From Solea solea (taxonomy: Eukaryota; Chordata; Actinopteri; Pleuronectiformes; Soleidae), in contig NC_081136.1 in the NCBI RefSeq assembly GCF_958295425.1, positions 30,246,077 through 30,310,076 on the forward strand: DNA of 64,000 bases, in the 5' to 3' direction. A program made the translations under genes and the position numbers. Position 1 is the first letter of the stretch, and each line of letters begins with the position of its first letter. Below the pieces are notes generated by a model that was not told the DNA's origin, ran no database searches, and saw nothing but the letters and a program-made list of their open reading frames with translations. Positions 34,601 through 46,955 of the stretch are shown here, one piece after another.

Positions 34601-37600
34601 TGATTTGGCTCACTGGCTTTTTAGGTGCAGATGGTCCAGAGGGTCACGCGGGTGCTACTGAGCACCTCTGGGGGTCGCTCTTTACTCAACAGAGTGGACA
34701 TGACACTTTGGGTCTGTACATGAAGCCATGAGCACATGATCTTAGACCTGGGTGAAGAGGAGATTGTCTCTCGCATGCTTTTTTTTGTTTTTTGCGATTT
34801 CGGCTTTCTAAATTTTAAAGCTGCAAAGACAGAAGACAAAATACCTGAAGATACTTAATGACTAACTACATTCAAATTGAATCCTATATAAAATATTAAA
34901 GCAAAAATAATAATGTCCTACAATTATTTCACCCAGGTCTGAAGTTAGTTGCTTCACCAATTTTGTTTTAATTTGAAAAATGTGGTACTTTTGCTGTTGT
35001 GTGTTCTATTTAGGAAACAATTTCTACTTCCTGTTAGGGAGATACATTAGCACTTTTTACGATTCCTATATCTCTAAATGTTCTTTTCTGATTAAATGTG
35101 CAAGCTGCACTTATGTTGTTCCATATTATTCTCCGTTCATTGAACAACGCACTAAATCATTTATAATCTGATCTGATCTGAAAATGATCTCCCAGTATGT
35201 TTTACAGTCGATATCAAAGCGGTCAAAGTATTTGGACAAAGCAGGAAATATCTTATTAGCAGTATTGATCAGTGGCAGACTGATATATCTATATTATTGA
35301 TCTGACTGACACTGGACTGTGAAGTATAAAAGTGCTTAAGTATCTCCCTGTTTGCTGCATGTTCTTTGTACATTGTGTTGCTTCATCTTCCAACCTCCTC
35401 GTTTCCACAAGCGTTGAAACCTTCTCCCATCTTCAGTGTTAGCCATTCCTTCTTTTTAACTTTCCATTTGTTTAGTTTCGTTTTGCTTGTGAAGTTTAGT
35501 CGACCATGGTACAGATTCCCCCTAGATGGCCGATGTTTTAAAACGCTTTGGAATGCTCTACTCTTGGAGGTCCATCCATCGATCATGTTTTATTTTACCG
35601 GTCTGTCCGAGCAGTTGGCATGATTGCAAGTTTGCTGTGGGATCAATTAGTGTAGTTGTCATGTGCACATGCAGTGACCTTTTACGGTTTGGTCTTCCTA
35701 CAGGATATGAAGAGTCTTATTCTCAGAGCAAGATGGCCGGTGAGTACAGTCGAGTGGTTGGGGTGGAAAAGCTGCATCAGTCACCATTTTCTGGCCTTTT
35801 TTTTGTTTTTTTTGTTTTCAATAGAAAGTCATGACGACAGTATGAGAGGACACGCAGAGGATTTGTTGTGCAAAAAAAAATACAAAGGTTAAAATCGTTA
35901 AACTTAACCTAGTCTCGCTCTGCGTAACCTGAGCGAGACGGAGAGCGTTTCTAATCTGTCCAGCAGCCGTCCTTCCTCTCCGTTCTGTCTGTCACTTTGT
36001 CAAGCCTAATAAAGATGCCAGCGGGTCGTGTGTGGATGAGGAGAGGAGAGGAGAGAGGGTATAGGGTGACTGATGGATATTCCTGAAGTCATCCTTTCCA
36101 CCCCGGGGGTTTTTGGTTTTATTGCTAGGTGCTTGGAGTTCATGTTTGCTGGAAGGACTCGGCTATCAAAATGACTGTTCTTTGTTGGTACTGGAGTGAC
36201 TAGAGAGGAGGCAGTGTCCATAATGTTTTACAGTGAATCCACCACTTTATTGTTCCAGATGTTCAAGCCGTAGGTACTTGTCTGTATCCCGAAACCAAAC
36301 TTCAGCATGTTTACAGACCGTGTCGCCAAAAAGTCCCAACCCCGTCACTTTCTAGACTCACTAATCTTCCACTTTATTTCGCTAATTTCTGCCTCTTGCT
36401 GGTATCTTTTTAGTTTTTTTTATCCTCCACTCTCGTCTCATCCTATTAAACCTTTTCGTGTCACTCTCATTTTCCTCAGACAAAATTCCTGGCCTGTCAA
36501 GAGAAGGCTCGCCACACAGTGCGGTATCAATCAAGGTGAGATGATGATCTTTTACTCACAAGTATTGGTTTCTCGACATTGCAGTACTGGTGTTATTGTA
36601 CTTGCAATGTTACGTTTACTTGACTGAACAAAAAAAAAGACAAGAACGTTTTGTTTCTTTTCATGAATATAAATCTCTGAACTCCACACTATAAATTACA
36701 GCTGTCACGTACTCCAACAGCTGAGTTGAAACAAATATTACGTGACATTGTTTTCCTCTGAAGACGTATGGATATTTGTGCACCGGCCACATGTGACTTC
36801 ATTATTTATCATTAATCTTACCGTTGATTGATCTCTTGTTATGATGCCTCCGCTGCTTCACTTAGGTGGCTAAGTGAAAGCTAAGTGAGCATGCGAGTCC
36901 ACAGATTTGTTCGTTACTTTAGTTTTCATGTTCAAAGTGGATCTAAGACCACTTCTCACAGCCCCCCCCCCCTGCTGGACAATGTGGTAATTACTTCACG
37001 TGGTCTGGTGTGGTTCTGTGCTTTATAATTTTAACTGACCGAGGTCTAAAGGGTCAACTTTTAACGTAGTCCCTCAAGTTCAAACGGCTATCTGAATTTC
37101 AGATAAAAAGTGACAGCCCTACTATAAATCCAGCCAACTACTTTTCTGTGTGTGTGTGTGTGTGTGTGTACCACCGACTCTGTCTGTCGATGTACAGCAG
37201 GATGCACCTGGAACTTCTTAAATTCCATCCCTTTAATAAACATGGAGTCCCATTGAAGTGTGTTAATGGGTTTTAAAGTGGTACTCGCACTGAGCATGAA
37301 AGCCAAGTCCCTGAGCTTTGTTTACCTGTGGTGTAAGCAGACCTCAATCACACAAAGAAAGTAATGGCGGAGGGAAAGAGGGCTCGTGTGACGACGACAT
37401 TTTGTTCCTCTTCTGCTATTAGAAAGAAAATACTTTCACTGTTTGGGCGAAAGTGTTGAGTGCAGGTATCCACTGCTTGTTTGTTGATAACCAATGCCGA
37501 GGAGTAAATAGAATCAGATGTGATTAGGCTTAGCGTGGTGCATCTGGCACTGGCCACCCAGAAGTGACGAGGCTAGTAACTTACTAGCCCAAGTTAAACT

Positions 37601-40600
37601 TTATCACATGATCTTAGTCCCAGAGGAACTCATTGAGATGTGTTTTGGCTAACTGCGCTTCTCAGACCGTATTCTTGTCACACGTGATGGATGGAAGAGA
37701 AGAAAAAGTATAGATGGCAAGCATTTGCATCATCTGACTACTTTTAAAAAGGTTGTGGTGATTACAGGGTTCTTTTTCAGAGACAGTATTAAGTGCTCAA
37801 TTGGATCACTTGAATCCTTTGCAGTCGTTCTGTTTTAAACGTGGTGAATTAAGCCCAAGACAAGCAATCCAAAATCTATCTCAAAACAAAAGACTCTTGA
37901 CTAATTATGACCAAATATGTGCATTTAGCTCCCTCTTGATATAACACACAGTTTTGTTCAAGCAGAAATTGAGTTTGATGAACTAACCTGATTAGAATAG
38001 AATAGAATAGCCTTTATTGTTGTTATTTTGTGGACAACGAAATTTGGGTGCCACTCCCTTGGTGCAAAATACAAATATATAAATAACAATTTTAAAAGAG
38101 AAATAAAAATATTAACAATCAAATAAGAATGAGAAATGTTGTTTACATTTTTTCCAGAAACTATGACTATGTATACATTAACATGAGATAACAAAATATA
38201 GCAGCAAGATAACAAAATATAGCAGCAGAGAGAAGTGATTGTCCTGTATTTGTGTAAACAAAGTGACTGATTAGTCAGTGCATTCTATGTTGCTGTTAGA
38301 ATATCAAATGATATTACAAAAAAGGTGGCTACTGAAGCTTAGCAGAATTGTATTTAATACTGTATACTAAATAACAAGGTAAACACTGAGAAAACATGAG
38401 ATTTAATTGAAATCAAAGTTTAATTTCTTAAACTACTGACAATAGAAACTAGACTTTTTTGCATTTTCACACTATGGCAATTTAAAATTGACAGTATTAT
38501 TCAAAGTAACCTAAGTAACAGTTACTTTATGAGTGATTGTTGCTGGTTAAAAACAATTTTGAGTCAAAAAGGTCCATCGGTCTTTGCTGATGGACCGTTT
38601 TTGCCCCTTCCCCCCTTTTTTTAAGCTATGCTCCTTTTTGTAGCCACTGCAGTAAATGTCTAAAATGATATAGGTTCACTTGCATAGCAAAACCACTTAA
38701 CATTCTCATAATGTGCCTGAGTTGTAACATTTTTTACAAGTTATATCGTCACTTTGATCACAAAGCCTATAAAACTTTATGGTTCAATGTTGCTTTAATG
38801 TCCACAATGTGTCGTTACTTATCTTATTAGCAGCCCATAGATCTTCTAAAGGGCGGCGTGCTGGTCATTTGAAAGTTGACCCTTTTTCTGTTTTCGTTTC
38901 TAATGAACAAGCGTGAGCTCATGGACGTCCCGCGATGCATCCAAAATTACACGTTGCTCCGGAGAAAACGGTCCTTTCCTCTTCTTCTCAATGTGCCTTT
39001 TTTTTGGAAGAGCCACCTTCCTCCACCCCGTCAACTGCTGTGATCAAAGTTTTCCGCGAAATCCTCCTCCTCTCCCCGCGCACACACACACACACACGGA
39101 CACTTGATGTAGCCCGTGGTGCATTGTTGTTCCTCTGTTCTGAGGGCACAAACCCATAACCTTGGCCGAGATGAAAGCCCCGTTTCTGTGCCCCCAGTAA
39201 AGCTCACACTAATGGCCCTGGCCTCTCTCTCTCTGCCTGCTGCGGTGTTTCAACAAACACATGCAGGCTTTCTGGAGCCACCCCAGACAGAAGAAGACTA
39301 AAAAGAGAGGAATGAAAAAGCAGCCTGGACTCTGGCTGTGACCCCAGGGTGGTCTAGTGTGGGTGAAGAGAGCATGGGCTAGAACTGGGAAAAGGTCACT
39401 GGAAGGTTGCAACTTTACACAAAGCGACATTCCTGTCAATTGACAGTGTAACAATATTTGCGCAGGATTTTTCATCTTAAGCCACCAACAGGAAAGATGT
39501 GTCTCAGATGTCTAATTTCCCTGTTGCGCAGGAATTGCCTTAAAACAAATGTTCTTTACCCTGCACAATCAAAATGTGAAAGTCCAATTTTTTACATTGA
39601 AATTAAATTACTCCTCACGTACCGCCATTTTCATCTAAATGTACATTTCATCTGCCAAGCTATAAATATAGACTAAAACATCTCTCCCAGGTAGGTCTGA
39701 GTCCTGTCAACTGACAAGGACGCACACACGGATTATTATTTTCATTGAGGTGAAGGAGGGATTGAGGCCGACGAGCAGAATTGTACATGTACATAAAGCA
39801 GTTTCGCTTCAGGGGAGGAATTTGATGGAGGAATAATTAGATGGCGCTTTTACGAGTTGTGCCTTTTGTATTTAAGACCGCACTCAGCTTTGTGATGTAC
39901 CGTCGCCTGTAATTTCTCTCCCCTGCCGTCACACAGAGATTTCAAACGTTTCCCTTAACGTTGAGTGGACTTTAGTCACGGCCCGGCAGTTCTGCTCCCT
40001 GGCCTTCATCTAGTAATAGTATCGGGGAAATGAGAAAAGAAAAAAAACTGAGTGTGGTAAACCAATGTTGGGCTCATTTATCCCCTTTGCTCTTTCTTTT
40101 GGCATTCACACTGCTACTTATGGGTAGTCTAGTTTCCAGTCTTCCCATTAGAAGGCCCACCATGGCTTATCTGGCCAGACTTTTGATTCTCTTAAGATAC
40201 AAAAAGTGCTCCCGTGTCTGTTTCATTGACAACATCCGCTTGATGACTAAGCCAGGCTCTTGTCATAATCTGCTAAGTAATAACAGTGCACTGTGCGGAG
40301 GTCGTGTCACGTGACACGCCGTCGGTCTCGGTGCCGCAAATGATACGAATCCCCCAATTTTTCAATTTGCAGTAGATGTAACTCGACATCTATTCTGCAC
40401 TCAGCTTCCAAAGAGTGTGCTTTGACTTTTGCAGCGATTGCTATCCGCTCCAGTATTCCTACACGACACGCTTCATCGACCGCGTCTTTTCTGTAGTTCG
40501 TAGGTCAGATCACGGCGCCGCGTCGATGATCTGTGGCTGTACGTTCAAGTTGCTAACCTACATTTTTCTCTTCTCTGCTCTCATTGTGTCTCTTCTGCCT

Positions 40601-43600
40601 TCTTGATTGGAGATTTATTCAGTCATAAGAACTCTATCTTTAACCTCTTTCAGGAGGAGAACCATCCTCCAGAAGCGGAAAAGGAGGAGCTGCCCGTAGT
40701 AGCGTCTTTGGTGGAGGAGGAGTCTAGCCAGAAGCCGACAGAAAGTTTCCAAGAGAGACGAGCCCTGGCCATTGCAGCTAAAGCCCTGGAGATTGAGAAG
40801 GTGCTTTACGAAACACTTGACACAGTACATTTGACTGGAGAACGGGTTAAAATAACTGTTGAAATAACACTTCAGCAACTGGCGTTTCCATATTATGTTC
40901 CCTTAAAGGTTTGACCACTCATTCATCATGACATGACATATACAGTGCCTTGTTATACTGATTATGAGCTGATGAAAAGTGATGCATTTTATTCAGTCTG
41001 GTAGTGTTATGGGGTTTTTACAATCGTTTGTAAAACGCCTCCATAAACGTCAACATCACGGTCCGCGCATGAGACGGACTCCACCTCCGGCGTGCGATGC
41101 TGCTGCACATACGATGGCCTTGGGTTTTCTGAGTCACGCGTGTGTGATTTTTCTGGACAGGCGTGAACAGAACAAGGCAGGAAATGACTAGCCACAGTGG
41201 TGGGCACGTCATTTTTTACAGTTACTGGGTTTTTGTACAGTGTGGATATCAAATTCTTCCAGCATCTTCCCTGGTGGCTCTTGTTAACCATTATACTTTA
41301 CATGTGTGCACAGACAGTACACACACAAACATTTTGGAGCCCCGTACACACGGACACGTAAACAGAAACACAAGTGCAGCTGAGACAGACTACACGTTTG
41401 CACATTCAATAAATTGGGAGGCGAACCATTTAACTGAGCCAAAACCACCCCGAGGCTCAGCGTTCCAGCTCTGCTCGGCTATCTAATGAAGGCAATTCCT
41501 GCACCAGTGAGCGTTACCGCTGCTTTACTGGGGCCATTAAACCTGAGCCTGCTCTGCCCCGGAGCGCTCGCTGTTGCTCACACATGGAGCTGCACCACAG
41601 AGCCCACAGGCTGTTCTAACACCGCCGCTGACGCTGCAGCCTATAGCGCGTTTTATGGCCTGTCTATTTCTCCGCCATCTGTGCCTCCTTGTTCCCCCTC
41701 AGAAGACGAACGAACCTTTTGAGCTCGGTTGTTTTTGACTTTTCAGTCACATTATCAGGTATTCGTTTGTGATCGCCTTATTCATTTACGTAATCTTCAC
41801 TTCAATTCCAGCAAGACCACAACAGTTTAAACTGATAAGCCGGGGGGGGGGAACAGTGTGTTCCACGTTCACAGGCGTCTGAAGTTTCAGGTTTTCATTC
41901 CACTGTTCCTGATTTGTTTAGATAAATATCCATTTTTCTACGACCAACAGTCTCGGCAGTTTTCCTTTGGAGACTTGCGTGAGCAGCGTGTGACTTGGCA
42001 GTTTTCTCTCGGAATTCTGAAATGCCGGATTGTCCAGCCGAGAGTGCGGACAATCCAGCATTGCACAGATTAGAAAAAGAAGTAATCAGATTTAGAATGT
42101 GGCCCCGGTATCTGCTTTTTCCTCTGGGGTGTAACTTTCCACTAGATTTGTACATAGACCTTCAGTCAAAAACCTGAGACACTTCAAATTGTCATGGCTG
42201 GTTACCGGTCAAAGTGTTTCACAAACATGCTCGTGTCTCGTGGCTGGCGTGATTAAATCGTCATCTCGCTCAGAATGCACTTTTCTTTTGGAGTCTGAAA
42301 CGGCGCTTTCACGTTGTGCTCTGCCAAGTCATTGCACCCAGCGCTTTGCCCGCTTGACAAGTGTCAGCCAGATGTTTAGCTCCGCGCGCCCAATCAGGTC
42401 TAGCCATCTTGTCCACACACGGGGGCACAAACACAGTTCTGTCCGGTGGTTCCTCCTCTCGTGTGTCTCCAGTATTTTCACAGATCGCAAGCTGGGCTTC
42501 GGCTCATTGGCCGGTCAGTGCAATACCATTGCCTCAGTGTGTGTGTGTGTGCAACTCTTCAGCTGAAATTCAACCTGAATCCGCTCTCATTGTCGACGTT
42601 GACTTTGGCTGCCGCACAGACTAACTGCTTGAAGTGTCACAAGGCATGAGAGGCAATAAAGGGTATTATGTTTTTACTCCTCATACCTTAGGCCCGAGAT
42701 ACAAAGGGCGTTTTATTTCATTTATTGAGGAATTTAAACGCATTTGGCAGCAGTGAGTGAAGTCAGACGGTCCCTGTCTCACCGAGGACTTAATTTTAAT
42801 GCAAGCGGTTCTTTTCATTCTTTTGTTCCTTGTATCTCTGATGCCAGACATGATCGCTCTCATTTCTTTTCACAGTATGCACGTTGAACAGCTGATGGGA
42901 AATTAAAGTTTCTAAAGGTCTAGCGTGTAAAAGGTCTTCTAAGGCCATGAAAACGAGAGGGATTTTATTTTTAATGCACAATTTCACAACATTTATAAGT
43001 GAAAGTTGCACGTTGCAGCTGGATATTCCTCACATGTACAGCTGTCCCAGCTCCTGATTAGGAATATATAACACGCTCATTCTGCATTAATGAAAAGCAA
43101 TTCCCCCGCCTTTTAATTTCGAAAACATTTTTAGAGGGGGCGTTTTCAATCGACCCCGCCCATAGCTCAAGAACCGGTCCTTTCCTTCCTGATTGGATAA
43201 CAAGGGTGGTACTTCAGGAAGCGTGCTCAAATACAGGATATACATTATCAGCACTCTGTTGTCTAAGAACAACTCTCCCTCGCATCCTCAGAAGTTGTTG
43301 TCGGCACGTTTGATTAGATGCTTCCTTTTATGAGAACTGATAATTGACCAAATTCACTGTAATCAGCTGTTGGAGGTGACTGAGGGACACCGACTAGATT
43401 AGAAGGACTTTGTTTATGAAACACAGCGGGGGGAGAGCACAAGAACGTGACGTCTGTACTTAGTCCGACTGTTGTGACCAGTCGTTGTACACGAGGAATG
43501 TATAGAAACGCCCTGAAGAGGGGCTGCCGTCTGCCGTCTGCGTTGATTCCTGTAATTGTTTTGGTCTTTGACAGTTTCGCTGAGCTATCAGCCAGCGAGG

Positions 43601-45275
43601 TAGAACGAGGTGGTTTGTATCCAGGGAATGACTGAAACTCTGCCTCACTTGGTGGAGATACAAATAGTTTCATTCCCAGAGAAGCAGAGGAGACTGTCCA
43701 GAGATTGTTAGTGTTGTATATTTTGTTTCCCGATTCCTGAAGAGAAATGGAAATTTGCACTTTCAAGAGAGGTTTTTTAGAGAAGGTCCTTGTGTGTCAT
43801 GCGTGTTAGTTTTAGATATGTGGAGCAATTTTGGTTTCATCTGAAAAAAGCACCATAGTCGTATGTGTTTTGATGTGTTCAATTGAATTTATCAACGCAA
43901 ATGATGATGTTCTCAAATGTCCTGTTTTGTCCACAAACCAAAATGATTAACTTTTAATTATTTCTTTGTTATCCAGAGCAAAGAATTGAAGAAAATATTC
44001 ACATTTAGGAAGCTCAAACAATCGGAAATCTTGTTTTAATCATGAAAAAAAGCTTCAAACCGATGAGTCGATTATCAAAATAGTTGTTGTTTCAGCTACT
44101 AATTATAACATTATTTTCTAAGGTTTTGTAAGTACACTGCAGAACCTCTTGTCCACTGGAAAATAAACAGTTTAACTTGTGGATTTGAAGGAGAAAAGTC
44201 CTTGAGGGCTTAACCACTAATGAAAACAGTCATTAGCTGCAGTCCTGTCTCGCGAAGTCTGTTTATAATTACTTTGAAAGTTGCTTTTATTCTTTATAAT
44301 CCACACCATGAAGTGGTGCTTCATGGTGTGGATTTGTTTTTCTGCGCGTAGGCGTTTACACACCGTGTTTTAAAGAGGTTCGAGTTGCCCTAGAAAATGG
44401 AAGCATTTACCGTCCCTTTTGAAATGACTCTCGTTTCTCTCTCTGTGATTTCATTGCCAGCTCATGTGTGGGAATATGAGATTGACACGAGCCTATTTTA
44501 GTGTTTTTGCAAAACCAAACTGAGGAAGCAGCAGACTCCCTCCATTTCTTTGGGGGGGGGGATATTTGGTGTGAAATAGCAGCTTCCTATCAAGACACCC
44601 AACACCTCTTCCTCATTGTCCCTCAGACACCTATTATGCGCCTCTGAGCTTCTCCTGAAGAAAGGTTTTATTGCATCTTGGGCTACCCTGTCCTATATAA
44701 AGGGCCTCGTTAAACTTGAGAGGATGGGTGTTTATCGTTTGACACCAGATGATGCGTGTTAACACCAGCGTGATCTGCCCGGGCTCGGCGACACTCGAGT
44801 ATTGACACCTAGGCGACAGGTGAAACAGGAAGGGAGCAACTTTTCATCTCCTCAGTTAAAGCCTCTCCTCCTGCAGCTCATTACCTACTGCCCGTCGACA
44901 CCTTCTAGACCTAAATCAACATATAAATGGTTGTAAATGTGTTTTTTTTCTTTTTTACATGGAATTTTCACACTATTTGTCCATATCCTGTTTACGCCCC
45001 AGATGTACCGCCAGGACTGCGACACGTTTGGCATTGTGGTGAAGATGCTGGTCGCGAAAGACCCCAACCTGGAGAAGCAGCTGCAGGTTCCCCTCAGGGA
45101 GAACCTCGGAGAGATCCGCGAGCGCTGCCTCGAGGACCTGAAACTCTTCATTTGCGAGCTGGACGACGTGGTCCGGCAGACGGAGCCCTCCGTCTGTGAC
45201 TCAACCACTCCGTCCACATCCTTGGCAGGTCATAAACTCTCAAAGACGACAGTGAACCACAGCTCCTCTTACTGA
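31694..45275 (+). CDS. pphln1: periphilin 1
   Basis: Family knowledge: periphilin is a subunit of the HUSH complex with TASOR and MPP8, which silences retroelements through H3K9 methylation; nuclear. Coding exons: 31694 (A of ATG), 32027-32091, 32403-32618, 32892-32956, 33755-33871, 34283-34461, 35704-35739, 36480-36535, 40654-40800, 45003-45275. All phases agree, giving 384 residues. The start MTYRRDR matches human MAYRRDE. The N-terminal two thirds are disordered and rich in R, G, P, S and Y. The hallmark SPHSRSGSSVSSRGYSPDR is coded at about 34370. The C-terminal helical domain that binds TASOR includes MYRQDCDTFGIVVKML and a C-terminal acidic helix. The start codon is split by an intron (exon 31642-31694 ends AAAAA; the next begins TGACATAC). 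The donor after exon 9 is weak (GTGCTT). The human segment with KELAEAASKWAAEKLE was not found. Stop TGA at 45273-45275. Confidence 0.94.
36536..40653 (+). other. pphln1 4.1 kb intron
   Basis: Mostly unremarkable intron. It holds a poly-C run (36963-36973), (GT)n at 37145-37169, a retroelement-like tail at 37992-38110, a short hairpin at 38571-38596 flanked by A5 and T5, and (CA)n near 39080. I looked for, and did not find, the exon coding the KELAEAASKWA segment of mammalian periphilin. Confidence 0.6.
37992..38110 (-). mobile_element. truncated retroelement tail with (TAGAA)n
   Basis: (TAGAA)n at 37992-38010 followed by GCCTTTATTGTTGTTATTTT and GACAACGAAATTTGGGTGCC. This looks like the reverse complement of the 3' end of a fish non-LTR element that finishes in short tandem repeats. 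The family was not identified. Confidence 0.5.
43885..44100 (+). mobile_element. fold-back MITE, 5'-truncated copy
   Basis: It shares TCTCAAATGTCCTGTTTTGT, ATTTCTTTGTTATCCAGAGC and AAAAGCTTCAAACCGAT with the copies at 21290 and 59208. The left terminus (ACTAACGATTA) is missing and the right end is shortened, reading AAAATAGTTGTTGTTTCAGC. Confidence 0.7.
44299..44333. repeat. perfect 15-bp hairpin
   Basis: Arms ATCCACACCATGAAG (44299-44313) and CTTCATGGTGTGGAT (44319-44333) are exact reverse complements around a five-base loop, TGGTG. It lies in the last pphln1 intron. Function unknown; it is too short for a typical microRNA precursor. Confidence 0.9.
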
Positions 45276-45816
45276 CACGTTTGGCCCGTCCCACTCCCGT
45301 CAACACAAGACTGAAGGTGGTAGAACCGCCAGACTTAACAGCCGGACATCTTTTGATAAACTTGGACTGTGGAAGGCAATTCAACGGCACGGCAATTTGA
45401 AGAACATCGCGGCATGAAGAGAATTATCTGTGGGAATTATCAGTGTTAGTTTTGATCAGAGCATTTTTTTCACTGTCAGGTTCTCCGTGTAAAGGTGTTC
45501 AATGTTAAAATAAGTCAAAAATACATTTTGTTTATTTAAAAAGTGACTTTTCTCACGGCACAGTGGTAAAAAATGGTTAATATGGGTATGATGTTCTTTT
45601 TTTTTTTGGGCATGATCTCTTTTGTTTGTAAGAAAATCCAGACGAGATTGATTTGTTTTGTAATATATGTGTTTTTCTCAAACAAATATGACTTGATGCT
45701 GCTAAATTTGCAACAGTTCAACATCCTTGTATAAATTTGTACTGTCAAGAAACGCCAGGTTGTCTCAGTTTGCTTTTCACAGTTTATATCCTTCATAAAA
45801 AAAATGTGCACAAAGC

Positions 45817-45822
<6 letters not shown>

Positions 45823-45848
<26 letters not shown>
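45823..45848. repeat. (ATT)n in pphln1 3' UTR
   Basis: About eight ATT units in the pphln1 3' UTR, about 30 bases before the polyadenylation hexamer. Confidence 0.9.
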
Positions 45849-45878
45849 TGTGATTAAATGGAGACTGAGCTTTGCACA

Positions 45879-45884
45879 AATAAA
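45879..45884 (+). terminator. pphln1 polyadenylation signal
   Basis: AATAAA about 600 bases after the pphln1 stop, followed by a GT/T-rich stretch (TCATTTTGGTTACTATGTTT). It fits a 3' UTR of about 0.6 kb. Confidence 0.6.
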
Positions 45885-46096
45885 TGTCTCTGAAGGTTTT
45901 AGTACACATCATTTTGGTTACTATGTTTTTGTCGTTAACTCGAGATGCATGTTTAAATATTATTATGACAGCTCTTATTTATAAATAGTTTAGAGGTTTT
46001 TTTTAACGTGGTCCAACTCATGATAGTTGTGAATAATAACACACACAAAAAAGAAATGAGTCAAAACAATCATTGTTTTAGCTTTGGGGAAGAATA

Positions 46097-46102
46097 TTTA
46101 TT
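46097..46102 (-). terminator. prickle1 polyadenylation signal
   Basis: TTTATT on the plus strand, AATAAA on the prickle1 strand, about 850 bases past its stop. The AT-rich 3' UTR (46103-46955) has no open frame of note. The site faces the pphln1 signal about 210 bases away. Confidence 0.55.
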
Positions 46103-46955
46103 ACATCACAAAGCATTCAGCTGGTTATGTCTGAGCGAGGGTAGTGAACAGCTGGTGTAGAAAATAAAGACGGTGGCAGCAGCTGCAGCGTTTTTCATAT
46201 ACAGACCAACAGTGAGCATTGTGGAATATACATTAAACTAGACTGTTACCGGGTATAATGGCACTTTACTGTGGCGAACACAGCTCCCAAAGTGGCATCT
46301 TCTTTTATTTCTCAAAATATTAAAGGAGGTCTGTTTGTTCAACATATAACTGCTATTTTATTTTATATACCTCAAAACACTTCAAAAGGAAACAGTTTTC
46401 AAAACGTGTATATAAAAATACCAGTATTAAAATCTTAACTTAGTATATACATTATCATTTTTTACTAATATGCATTAAATAATTATTTTGGTTAGTTTCT
46501 ATTTTCTACCGTATCAACCTGTCTATACAGTGTTGCTATTTCAATGCAAAATATTTACGTGGACATTTAGAACTGTTATGACAGATGCTGATATGAAAAA
46601 AGTGAAATGTCTCAAAACGGCCTAATATCCATCAACACTGACTAATGAAGGGTTTCCAAACGTACCAGTCCATGCGTCATATTAGTGCTAAAATTCAAAT
46701 AGACCCAGTATCTCGGCCAAACTTTATACAAAATGTGGTCATTTTTGTTATTTTCACTTAATGTCTTAACACTCAACAGTTATCTCTTCATTCAGTAGAT
46801 CGACCCTTGTCGTGTCGCTGTGCTCCGATACATAGTTGATGCAGATGCTATGTTTGAACCGCCTTTCTAAACCTAAGATTTAACATGTAAACCATCAGAA
46901 AATATGACATTCCTTTTTTGTAGTGCAGGTTACTATGTAATTTACACTCCAACTG

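Larger units (their letters stand above)
40801..45002 (+). other. pphln1 last intron (4.2 kb)
   Basis: No exon seen. Contents: a G run near 41842, short GT runs near 42540, a MITE fragment at 43885-44100 and a perfect 15-bp hairpin at 44299-44333. The frame 43314-43766 on the minus strand has no recognisable domain. Confidence 0.6.

Noticed and set aside
38566..38601. Hairpin GGTCCATC...GATGGACC followed by T5, like an intrinsic terminator
   Set aside because: This is a vertebrate intron transcribed by RNA polymerase II, so bacterial-type termination does not apply; the stem is only eight pairs.
44927..45199. Alternative frame through the last pphln1 exon
   Set aside because: It overlaps the true frame coding MYRQDCDTFG; the alternative is an arginine/proline-rich shadow frame of a GC-rich exon.
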